Of a stretch of 8,541 nucleotides of DNA, positions 1 to 6,528 are shown in pieces. A program made the translations under genes and the position numbers. Every line of letters starts with the position of its first letter. Within the stretch, counting starts at the first letter, position 1. The notes under the pieces were generated by a model. That model did not search any database. It saw nothing but the letters and a program-made list of their open reading frames with translations, and had not been told where the DNA came from. This DNA is from Parcubacteria group bacterium GW2011_GWB1_37_13 (lineage in GTDB: Bacteria; Patescibacteriota; Minisyncoccia; Phycocordibacterales; UBA9973): positions 1 to 8,541 of the forward strand of contig LBSW01000022.1 of the NCBI GenBank assembly GCA_000990145.1, given 5' to 3'.

Positions 1-89
1 AAAAGACTCGCGTCGTGCGAATATTTCATCAATGTTTTTTCATCGTTTTCGGCTTCTCCCTTAAAAAATTTTTTGATTTCTTCTTTCAA
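1..89 (-). CDS. Probable FAD-linked oxidase (GlcD/lactate dehydrogenase-like), N-terminus only
   Basis: The minus strand after the aldolase stop stays open to the window edge. Read from a TTG at 87-89 it gives 29 codons, opening LKEEIKKFFKG and ending KYSHDASL. The pattern of a short amphipathic helix followed by a Y-S-x-D-A-S-x-F segment resembles the start of FAD-binding (PCMH-type) oxidases such as glycolate or D-lactate dehydrogenase subunits, which usually have R where this has H. The upstream in-frame codons hold no ATG before a TGA, so TTG is the best start; an ATG at codon 21 would cut into the conserved segment. It begins 4 nt after the aldolase stop, so translational coupling is likely. 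The FAD-binding domain lies outside the window, so the family call rests on a very short match. Confidence 0.45.
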   Translation of the reverse strand, partial: MKEEIKKFFKGEAENDEKTLMKYSHDASL

Positions 90-93
90 ATTT

Positions 94-948
94 TTATTTC
101 ATCCCATTAAAAAGTTTCAATTTTTCATAGACTATTTTTTCTATCGCCTCCACCGCCGGTTGCAGGATTTTATATGGCGCGATTTCTTTCGGATTGTCCA
201 AGAGGGATTTTTTGAGCGCTTCATCATACGCCACCCGGATTTCAGTGTTGATATGGATAATCGATATCCCCGCCTTGATGGCATTGGCAAAATCAACATC
301 GCGCAAGCCGGATCCTCCGTGAAGCACTAAAGGAATCCCTACGGCTTTTTTTATTTCAGCTACTAATTTTTCGTCAATATGCGGTTTACCACTTTTTATC
401 AAACCATGGATACTGCCGACAGAAGGCGCCAACATATCAACACCAGTGAGTTCTACAAATTTTTTCGCTTCGGCTGGTTTGGTTTTAACGCCTGCGCCTT
501 CGGGTATAACTTCTTTGATATTTGATCCAGAACCAATGTAGCCGAGTTCCGCCTCAACCAATATTTCTTTATTTACACTTTTTGCGTATTTTACGCATTG
601 TTCAGTGATTTTTACATTCTCTTCAAAGCTCAAACTCGCGCCGTCAAAGATAACCGCGTCAAAACCAGCGTCAACAGCTTTCTGCACTCTTTCTAAACTA
701 TAATGATGATCGGCGTTTAAAAAAATGGGAAAATTTTCTTTGATTCTCAACTCTTTTATCATTCCGATGGCCTCGCTTCGACCGACAAAATCTTCTTCGC
801 CTTCAGAAAGCCCAATGATCACCGGCACATTCAATCTCTTCGCCGCATTATAAATACCATGCAAAGTTTCTAGATTGGAAATATTGAAATGGCCAATTGC
901 TGTTTTTTTTCCTCCCGCTTCTTTGATGTACTCTCTCAGAGTTTTCAT
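94..948 (-). CDS. fba: Class II fructose/tagatose-bisphosphate aldolase
   Basis: A 284-residue zinc-dependent aldolase of the class II family, expected to interconvert a ketohexose 1,6-bisphosphate with dihydroxyacetone phosphate and glyceraldehyde 3-phosphate in the cytoplasm. Visible landmarks are GHFN near residue 20, the catalytic Asp and first zinc His in NADHH (D80, H81), VEAELG at 131-136 with the metal-site Glu, GSIHGL with zinc His 181, VLHGGSG with zinc His 210, and the phosphate-binding INTE at 233-236. The length is normal. The DHH and INTE segments look closer to the tagatose-bisphosphate (GatY/KbaY) branch than to E. coli FbaA, so the substrate cannot be fixed from sequence. In a minimal genome, fructose 1,6-bisphosphate in the glycolytic/pentose route is the simplest guess. 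The ATG lies 4 nt after the gatB stop, with GAAGGG directly abutting it, unusually close for a Shine-Dalgarno. Confidence 0.9.
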   Translation of the reverse strand: MKTLREYIKEAGGKKTAIGHFNISNLETLHGIYNAAKRLNVPVIIGLSEGEEDFVGRSEAIGMIKELRIKENFPIFLNADHHYSLERVQKAVDAGFDAVIFDGASLSFEENVKITEQCVKYAKSVNKEILVEAELGYIGSGSNIKEVIPEGAGVKTKPAEAKKFVELTGVDMLAPSVGSIHGLIKSGKPHIDEKLVAEIKKAVGIPLVLHGGSGLRDVDFANAIKAGISIIHINTEIRVAYDEALKKSLLDNPKEIAPYKILQPAVEAIEKIVYEKLKLFNGMK

Positions 949-952
949 CCCT

Positions 953-2386
953 TCATTTTAGCATATTCTTCAAAATTTGCTTGGTAATTGTTGGATTCGC
1001 AGAGCCCTTGGTTTCCTTCATTATCTGGCCGACAAGAGACATTAGCGCCTGCTCCTTGCCACCCCTGTAATCGGACACGACTTTTGGATTGCTATCGATA
1101 ATTTTTTGGGCGATTGCTTTTAGCGCTTCTGTATCGTTGCTTTGCAGTAAATTATTTTCTTTCGCGATTTTAAGTGGTGATGCATCTTTTAAAACAATCA
1201 TAGCAAGAATATCTTTTGCTGAACGTGAACTTATTTTACCTTCCACTATCATAGATGAAAGTTCAGCCATATTGTTCGCACTTGGACATTGAATGTCTAA
1301 ATTGGCTTTTTTAAGACCCATAAAGTCTGTTGTAATATAGTTGGAAACAATTTTTATCTTATCCTTATCAAGGAGTATCCTTGATATTTCTTCAAACCAA
1401 GTACCTAGTTCAGTATCATTTATATAAACCTCAATATCCTCATCTTTTATGCCAAAATCTTTTTTATAACGCACTCGCTTGGCTTCCGGCAACTCCGGCA
1501 ATTTTTTTTTCATTTTTGCCAGATCAAAAGCCTCGTGCAGTTTTAATTTCGGCAAATCGGGGTCTGGAAAATATCTGTAATCTTGACTTGATTCTTTTTT
1601 TCTTTGGGAAAAAGTCTTTTGCTTGCCTTCGTCCCAGCCGCGCGTCTCCTGCACTATTTCATCTACTTTATTTTCCTCTATCAATTCTTTCATTCTACCA
1701 AGTTCATATTTTATGGCGCGCTCAACACTACGAAAAGAGTTTAAATTTTTTACTTCCACTTTTGTGCCGAGAATTTTTGAATCTTTAGAAACTGAAATAT
1801 TTACTTCCACTCGCATTTCTCCTTTTTCCATATTCGCTTCAGACACATTTAAATACCAAAGCAAGAGCTGAAACTCTTTTGCGAATTTTGTGCCAGCATT
1901 GGCGGCTTCTTCCATGCTCTCAAATGTGCAAGGTTTTGTCACAAGTTCCATCAGAGGCACACCGGAACGATTAAAATCTATCAGTGAAAAATCGCCGCGA
2001 TCGTGTTTATTATTCGCTGTGTCTTCTTCCAAATGCACGCGAGTAATATCAAAATCGGCTAGATGTCCGCCGGAAACTATCGGACACTTGTACTGGGAAA
2101 TTTGATAACCTTTTGGAATATCCGGATAAAAATAATTCTTTCGGTCAAATTCCGTAAAATCTGCAATAGTCCCATCGACTGCAAGCCCTACTTTTATAAC
2201 GTTTTCTACCGCTTTTTTATTTAAAACCGGCAGCGCTCCCGGATGCGCCATGCATACCGGACAAATATTTATGTTTGGCTTTTCTTCATCAGGATTATTT
2301 TTACAGCCACAAAACATCTTGGTTCGAGTCGCCAATTCTGCATGCACTTCCAAGCCTATCGTGAAATAATATTTTTTTTCCACCAT
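953..2386 (-). CDS. gatB: Aspartyl/glutamyl-tRNA amidotransferase subunit B
   Basis: GatB is the kinase/transamidase subunit of GatCAB, which converts mischarged Glu-tRNA(Gln) or Asp-tRNA(Asn) to the correct amide. The 477 residues match the family length. Seen in order: IGLEVHAEL at 10-18; the zinc-knuckle cysteines C26, C28, C42 and C45, with CPVCMAHPGALPVLN; DRKNYFYPDIPKGYQISQ from 81; HLEEDT at 118-123; DFNRSGVPLMEL at 137-148; then the helical middle domain and a C-terminal YqeY-like tail with GKISSRSAKDIL and a closing glycine-rich stretch (YRGGKEQALMSLVGQ). No gatA or gatC is in the window. Its own promoter lies in the 45-nt gap after the ABC ATPase gene, so it need not depend on the transporter operon. 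The ATG at 2384-2386 is the only sensible start. Confidence 0.97.
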   Translation of the reverse strand: MVEKKYYFTIGLEVHAELATRTKMFCGCKNNPDEEKPNINICPVCMAHPGALPVLNKKAVENVIKVGLAVDGTIADFTEFDRKNYFYPDIPKGYQISQYKCPIVSGGHLADFDITRVHLEEDTANNKHDRGDFSLIDFNRSGVPLMELVTKPCTFESMEEAANAGTKFAKEFQLLLWYLNVSEANMEKGEMRVEVNISVSKDSKILGTKVEVKNLNSFRSVERAIKYELGRMKELIEENKVDEIVQETRGWDEGKQKTFSQRKKESSQDYRYFPDPDLPKLKLHEAFDLAKMKKKLPELPEAKRVRYKKDFGIKDEDIEVYINDTELGTWFEEISRILLDKDKIKIVSNYITTDFMGLKKANLDIQCPSANNMAELSSMIVEGKISSRSAKDILAMIVLKDASPLKIAKENNLLQSNDTEALKAIAQKIIDSNPKVVSDYRGGKEQALMSLVGQIMKETKGSANPTITKQILKNMLK

Positions 2387-2399
2387 AAAATCAAAACCA

Positions 2400-2428
2400 A
2401 TTATAGCAATAATATTCCGTATTGTCTA
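2400..2428 (-). promoter_or_regulatory. Extended -10 promoter for gatB
   Basis: On the minus strand TAGACA (2423-2428) is followed by exactly 17 nt and a perfect TATAAT (2400-2405). TGC directly before the hexamer makes an extended -10 element (TGnTATAAT). The -10 ends 13 nt before the gatB ATG, so transcription would start about 6-7 nt before the start codon, giving an almost leaderless mRNA with no room for a Shine-Dalgarno. It occupies nearly all of the only gap between the transporter and the gatB-aldolase run. Confidence 0.7.
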
Positions 2429-2431
2429 AAA

Positions 2432-3115
2432 TTATTGAGGCTTTTGGATTATTTCTTTTACTATTCTGCCGTCGTCAAGATGGACTATACGCTCTGCATT
2501 TTTACTGAATTCTTCTTCGTGAGTCACCATTATTATGGTCTGCCCCTTTCTGTGCAGGTCTCTGAATATTTCCATAATCATGCGCGAAGATTCATTGTCT
2601 AGATTCGCTGTCGGTTCATCAGCAAAAAGAATTTTGGGCTCATGAGCAATAGCGCGAGCAATGGAAACTCTCTGTTGTTCCCCTCCGGAAAGCTGGCTGG
2701 GCAGATTGTCTAATCTTTTGCCGAGTCCTACTTTGATCAAGGCATCACTCGCTTTTGCTAACGCTTCTTTTTCTTTTATATTTTGCATCAAAAGAGGCAG
2801 GGCGACATTTTCGAGCGCCGTCATCTCCGGCAATAAAGCATAATCTTGAAAAATATATCCGAAAAGAGAAAGACGAAAATCAGTTTTTTCGTTCGTTGAT
2901 AAAGTTTGCGTATTTATTTTATCTATAAAAATAATTCCTTCAGTCGGCTCATCGAGAAGACTCATCTGATATAGAAAAGTGCTCTTGCCGGCCCCTGATC
3001 GCCCCATTATCGCGATAAATTCTCCGCTCTTTGCGACAAAGTCAATTCCTTTCAAAACCTCTGTCGTGCTTTCTCCGTCTTTGAATGATTTTTTTAATTT
3101 TTGTACTTCAATCAT
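2432..3115 (-). CDS. ABC transporter ATP-binding protein, LolD/MacB type
   Basis: A 227-residue cytoplasmic nucleotide-binding subunit expected to dimerise and power the adjacent FtsX-type permease. All ABC motifs are intact: Walker A GRSGAGKST (38-46), Q-loop Gln 90 in IFQDY, signature LSGGEQQR (142-149), Walker B ILFADE (162-167), D-loop NLD (171-173) and H-loop His 199 in VTHE. The length and the ENVALPL segment fit the LolD/MacB/FtsE group, whose members act by mechanotransmission and do not pump through a central channel. It follows the permease gene by 9 nt and is the last gene of the adaptor-permease-ATPase cassette. The transported substrate (lipoprotein, peptide, drug or signal) cannot be read from the sequence. 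Confidence 0.93.
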   Translation of the reverse strand: MIEVQKLKKSFKDGESTTEVLKGIDFVAKSGEFIAIMGRSGAGKSTFLYQMSLLDEPTEGIIFIDKINTQTLSTNEKTDFRLSLFGYIFQDYALLPEMTALENVALPLLMQNIKEKEALAKASDALIKVGLGKRLDNLPSQLSGGEQQRVSIARAIAHEPKILFADEPTANLDNESSRMIMEIFRDLHRKGQTIIMVTHEEEFSKNAERIVHLDDGRIVKEIIQKPQ

Positions 3116-3124
3116 AAAAATAAA

Positions 3125-4381
3125 TTAATTTCTGCCTAAAATTGAATCCAAGGTATTTTTGCGGACAATCATACGCGCTGGAATAAATCCAGCTATTATC
3201 GTCGTAATCATCAAAAGCCCCACGCGCAACATCGTTCCCCCTATTGGCGCCACTAATATTCCATCACTAAAAGGAAAATCTATCGGATGCGCCGCTATAG
3301 CCGGCTGAAGAAAAACATAAAGCGTAACGATGCCTATGAGCGATCCGCAGAATGCGTAAAAAAAAGACTGAAAAATATATGATATCTCAATGGTTCGCTC
3401 ATTTATGCCGATTCCTTTCAAGATGCCGATGAATTTTCTGCGCGTAATAGCGTTGATGAAAATAACAATAAAAATAGTAATAGACGCCACCACCAATCCA
3501 ATAGACGACAACATATTACCAAGCAAAGCAAATGTGTTTACCATGTCTTTGATGAATTTTGGCTGTGCATCGGTATATGTCTGAACTTTCGCCACGCGAT
3601 CAACTCCATTACGTTTTAAAATATCGCGAACAATAGATGGATCGACTCCTGGTTTCAGCTTTATTGATATTTCATCTACATTATAATCATTACGTCCGAT
3701 GATGCTCTTTAACTGCGAATCTATCATAAAAAGTCTCAAGCTGACTTCATCAACTTTTGCTTTTATGATGCCTTTTACGGTAACCTCGCGCTCTACGCCA
3801 TGCACCTTGATGCGAATCTTTGTCCCCGGACTCACGTTTCGCAAAGTAGAAAATCCCGGCGAATCAATCGGCAAATATTTTTCGACAAGAAAAGATCCTA
3901 CCAATACTTGATCATAGTCTTGAGGTGTCAGATATTCTCCTTCAATTATAAATTTAGAAATACCAGAAACACTGTCTTCGGCCACTGGGTCTATGCCCGT
4001 TATAGATGCTGTAGCGGTATTCGGTTTTTCTTTTTCATCGGTGCGAGTTTTGTAATTTGCTTCAACAGTCCCACCCTCGAGATATCGAGCAGTAACTGCT
4101 TCTACTTGGGGTAAAGATTTCACAATGCTTATTATTTCCGGACTATTTTCTACATATGTTTTATTGCTCAAAGTAGAAATAATCACATCGCTCGTATAAT
4201 GAGTGCGTACCGCATCTATGGCGCCCTGAATAAGGCCCACCAGAATACCGCTTACCACCACTAGATTGAGAAAAGTGAAAAACATCACGAAGATTATGAG
4301 TGTCGTGGTCCACCTACTAGATCTCCTTATCTGGCGTTTTGCTAGGAAAAATCCGATCCTAATATTTAATAAAGAAAACAT
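3125..4381 (-). CDS. FtsX/MacB-type ABC transporter permease
   Basis: A 418-residue membrane protein with the four-helix layout of the FtsX-like family. TM1 is at about residues 26-50 after a basic N-terminus; a large extracytoplasmic domain of about 230 residues (55-285) resembles the MacB periplasmic core; TM2 is at about 291-313, TM3 at about 336-358 and TM4 at about 383-402. Between TM2 and TM3 is the cytoplasmic coupling segment RRKFIGILKGIGINERTIE, the counterpart of the R-x-E-I-G-I-L-K-A-x-G motif of these permeases. The protein ends ARMIVRKNTLDSILGRN, also typical. The ATG at 4379-4381 is 9 nt after the adaptor stop. Together with its neighbours it forms a MacAB-like export or sensing complex; the cargo is unknown. 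Confidence 0.9.
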   Translation of the reverse strand: MFSLLNIRIGFFLAKRQIRRSSRWTTTLIIFVMFFTFLNLVVVSGILVGLIQGAIDAVRTHYTSDVIISTLSNKTYVENSPEIISIVKSLPQVEAVTARYLEGGTVEANYKTRTDEKEKPNTATASITGIDPVAEDSVSGISKFIIEGEYLTPQDYDQVLVGSFLVEKYLPIDSPGFSTLRNVSPGTKIRIKVHGVEREVTVKGIIKAKVDEVSLRLFMIDSQLKSIIGRNDYNVDEISIKLKPGVDPSIVRDILKRNGVDRVAKVQTYTDAQPKFIKDMVNTFALLGNMLSSIGLVVASITIFIVIFINAITRRKFIGILKGIGINERTIEISYIFQSFFYAFCGSLIGIVTLYVFLQPAIAAHPIDFPFSDGILVAPIGGTMLRVGLLMITTIIAGFIPARMIVRKNTLDSILGRN

Positions 4382-4390
4382 AATTTTATT

Positions 4391-5837
4391 TTATGAAGAT
4401 ACAAGCGGATTAAGAATCACAGTGTCTCCGTCGGCAAGCCCTGACACGACTTCAACTTGACCAAGCGGGGATGCATCGCCCAATGTCACTTCTTTATTTA
4501 TTATTTTTTTATCTTTTTTAATCTGAATATATTTCTTGCCACCTTTTTCAAACACGACTCCGCCCGGAACAACTATAACATTAGGCTTGCTGAAAATTAA
4601 TATTGAAACATTGGCTGTCATGCCTGATTTTATTCGATTATCATTTTCACTGAATTGTAATTTGATTTTGTAAGTCGAGACACCATCCCTGATTGTTTCT
4701 GCGGGATCTATAGATACAACTCGAGCATAAAACAAAACATTTTTTCCATAAGCATCCAAGGTCACATTAGCTTCATCGCCAATGTTGATGAGGGCTATGT
4801 TCACTTCAGGAACATAACTTTCTATTTGAAAAGTGCCAGCATTCATCATCGTTACTAACGGTTCGTTTGCCGGAGCTATTTCGCCCACCTTGGCATCTAT
4901 TTTTGTGACAACACCGTCAAAAGGCGCGCGAATACGATAATCTGACAACTTATTTTTTGCGTCCTGCAGATTATTCTCTTTTTGTTTTATTGTAAGCTCC
5001 AGATCTTTGATATTTAAATCAGTGTCAAAAAAAGCTTCTTTATAATTATTGACATCATCTTTTGCAAAAGAAAGAGCTGACAAATGATCATTCATGGTGT
5101 CGGTATATTCGGCAATAGTATTTTTAGAAGAAGTGAATTCAGAGGAATTATTTGAATCTTCAGCCATATAATCTACAAAATTTCTAGCACTCTTGATTGC
5201 ATCAGCAAACATCTTAGCTGTTTTATAAGTCGCATTTATAGCAGTTTCTATCAAAGCATGAGAAGAATCTCTGCTTAATAATCTAAAATCTGCTTGACTG
5301 TTTTTGTAAGATTTTTCCGTTTGATAATATAATTCTTCAGCTTTATCTCTATAACTTCTAGCAATTGACCCATACGTGCGAGCAGAACTATCCGAAAGAT
5401 TATTTTCATTTAATACATCGTCTAACCCTGTAATTATGTCAGAAAAATCCACAAAAGCATTTGACATGTTTTTTAAGTGATAATTTTGCGCTTTCCAGAG
5501 CAACTTCTGCGTCATGAATATCTTTATCGGCATCTTTTGTATCTATTTCCGCTATCATTGTTCCAGTTTTTACCACAGGACCTCCGGCCACACCTTGTCC
5601 GATTTTAAAAAATACACGCTTTACTACTCCGCTGTTTTGAAAACTCAAATTGACTTCTTGCGCTGCCACAACATTCCCAGACACAGATACTTTGTTTACA
5701 AAATCCGTATGACTGACCACTATTGTATCATTGACTTTTTTTCCGTTGCGAAAAATGAAAATTCCCCCGGCAATCAAAATTACAATACCTGTTCCGTAAA
5801 GAAAATATTTCTTTTTAGTTTTTATAAAATTAAACAT
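4391..5837 (-). pseudogene. HlyD/MacA-like membrane-fusion protein, broken by a one-base frameshift
   Basis: The adaptor of the tripartite transporter, read in two frames. The first frame (5837 down to 5439) gives the basic N-terminus, one TM anchor (about residues 11-29) and the first half of the lipoyl-like domain, then runs into the wrong frame after SLKK. The second frame (stop at 4391) resumes with NMSNAFVDFSD, a long predicted coiled coil (about 124-300), the second lipoyl half with IRAPFDGVV (302-310), and beta-barrel and membrane-proximal domains with RIKSGMTANVSI. Removing one A from the A6 run at 5469-5474 joins them into one 481-residue protein of normal architecture. An open frame with ATG at 5533 is only the shadow of the first half. 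The lesion may be real inactivation, a homopolymer sequencing error, or rescued by slippage. The stop is 9 nt before the permease gene. Confidence 0.85.
5469..5474 (-). other. A6 homopolymer at the adaptor frameshift
   Basis: On the coding strand the sequence reads CTT AAA AAA CAT in the upstream frame and TTA AAA AAC ATG in the downstream frame. Five A residues would give one continuous frame; six cause the break. The upstream frame then stops ten codons later, at 5439. The run is short for strong polymerase slippage, and no obvious stimulatory stem or internal Shine-Dalgarno stands out, so programmed frameshifting is not favoured. Confidence 0.75.
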
Positions 5838-5846
5838 TATTCATAT

Positions 5847-5855
5847 ACAATACCA
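5847..5855 (-). promoter_or_regulatory. Possible extended -10 promoter for the transporter operon
   Basis: TGG followed by TATTGT on the minus strand (5847-5855) resembles an extended -10 element. It ends 9 nt before the adaptor ATG, so the mRNA would again be nearly leaderless. No clear -35 hexamer sits 16-18 nt upstream, only AT-rich sequence. The near copy of the 37-bp palindromic repeat ends about 10 nt beyond where a -35 would lie. Confidence 0.4.
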
Positions 5856-5860
5856 CATTT

Positions 5861-5884
5861 AAAAAAATAAGTATTTTTCACTTA
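5861..5884 (-). terminator. Weak terminator-like hairpin after the Cas2/PaaX-like gene
   Basis: Read on the minus strand, TAAGT (5880-5884) and ACTTA (5868-5872) form a 5-bp stem with a 7-nt loop, followed at once by seven T residues (5861-5867). The stem is short and AT-rich. The 10-bp hairpin of the palindromic repeat lies immediately before it and could help. It overlaps the putative transporter promoter, so the T run may simply be spacer. Confidence 0.25.
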
Positions 5885-5921
5885 TCTACTATCTCGAACA
5901 TATGTAAAAGATAGTAGACAA
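5885..5921 (-). repeat. 37-bp palindromic direct repeat, gene-distal copy
   Basis: Identical over 37 bp, and in the same orientation, to 6529-6565. On the plus strand it has outer arms TCTACTATCT and AGATAGTAGA, perfect inverse complements, around a central self-complementary ACATATGT. CGA separates the left arm from the centre and AAA separates the centre from the right arm; a trailing CAA completes the repeat. The first 34 bp are symmetric about one point, with only the three CGA/AAA positions unpaired. It lies 9 nt beyond the stop codon of the Cas2/PaaX-like gene and 47 nt before the adaptor ATG. Confidence 0.97.
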
Positions 5922-5930
5922 AAATAAAAA

Positions 5931-6500
5931 TTAGTTTTTTGTTTTAAGAGTCCCATTCTTTGTGACTTCTAGAATTTCCACATAATCCATAACTCCTAGT
6001 TTGTTTAAATCAATCACAAATCTCTCTGGCAAAACCACCTTACCGACCCAAACACTTCTATGGACCATATATAGGCCAAGTGTTCGCAACATATCTCTCA
6101 AAATATTTCTCTCTTTATTAAAAGCTACTGGTATATCATAACTAATTACGATCACTCTTTCCCCTACTTTTTTTTTATATAAATCTTTATTTAAGGAAAA
6201 AGAATTTTGAAAATTATTTAATTTTTTCTTACCTTTTTCACTTAAGTAAATCTGGCTTGCATTATTTTCTAAAATGAATCCACCTTTCTTTAATTTAGAT
6301 AAATATTTTCTAAAATTAATTATTTTTTGTTTATTTAATTGTGAAACTATTCGAGTGTTTTGTATTTTTAAGAATTCGTATCTTATTTTGTTGCCAGTTG
6401 CGCCGTATCCTGCTTTTAGAAAAGCATTTGTAAAATCTTAATAATCAAATACTCCATCACCTAAAGATTGTAAAATCTTATAAATTATTTCTCCTTTCAT
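5931..6500 (-). pseudogene. Winged-helix plus Cas2-like (PaaX-like) protein with one in-frame TAA
   Basis: From ATG at 6500 the frame runs 190 codons to the stop at 5931, interrupted only by TAA at codon 21 (6438-6440). Codons 1-90 read as a winged-helix DNA-binding domain (YKILQSLGDG, then NKIRYEFLKI, then a wing with KKGGFILENN and a YLSEKGKKKL helix). Codons 116-189 match a Cas2-type ferredoxin-like domain: VIVISYDIP with the Asp at the Cas2 active-site position, a run of Arg/Lys, LRTLGLYMVHRSVWVG, then VEILEVTKNGTLK. This order is that of PaaX-type repressors and of Cas2-labelled solitary genes I associate with Patescibacteria. A GTG at 6155 would give only the 74-residue C-terminal half. 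No cas1 or CRISPR array is nearby. DNA binding is likely for an intact copy; nuclease activity is unproven. Confidence 0.75.
6428..6480 (-). repeat. 13-bp direct repeat pair spanning the nonsense codon
   Basis: TAAGATTTTACAA occurs on the minus strand at 6468-6480 and again at 6428-6440, 40 bp apart, inside the first 25 codons of the winged-helix gene. The two copies are in different reading frames, and the second begins with the premature TAA. It may be chance in AT-rich DNA or a trace of templated mutation. Confidence 0.6.
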
Positions 6501-6506
6501 GTGTCT

Positions 6507-6512
6507 ATTATA
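6507..6512 (-). promoter_or_regulatory. TATAAT -10 box for the winged-helix/Cas2-like gene
   Basis: A perfect TATAAT on the minus strand ends 6 nt before the ATG at 6500, so transcription would begin at or next to the start codon (leaderless). The -35 position, 16-17 nt upstream, falls in the last bases of the 37-bp palindromic repeat at 6529-6565 (AGTAGA or TAGTAG, poor matches to consensus). A protein bound to the repeat would therefore cover the promoter. Confidence 0.55.
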
Positions 6513-6528
6513 TAACAACTTTTGATAT

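Noticed and set aside
1381..1871. Plus-strand open frames inside gatB and similar frames inside other genes
   Set aside because: They lie opposite well-conserved minus-strand genes, show no recognisable motifs and are explained as shadows.
4391..5533. Separate 380-residue adaptor gene starting at ATG 5533
   Set aside because: Its first 21 residues are an out-of-frame reading of the conserved N-terminal half; homology-like sequence begins only at NMSNAF after the A6 run.
5885..5921. Resemblance of TCTAC/GTAGA to the Cas12a crRNA handle
   Set aside because: The Cas12a stem closes on a loop of about 4-5 nt. Here the arms are 10 bp and lie 14 nt apart, so the shared pentamers are most likely chance.
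5931..6155. Stand-alone 74-residue Cas2 starting at GTG 6155
   Set aside because: The same frame continues upstream for 115 codons as a recognisable winged-helix domain with a promoter and ATG, broken only by one TAA.
5931..6500. IS200/IS605-like or REP-associated tyrosine transposase
   Set aside because: The protein lacks the HUH motif and downstream catalytic Tyr; its YDIP and SVWVG segments fit Cas2/PaaX instead.
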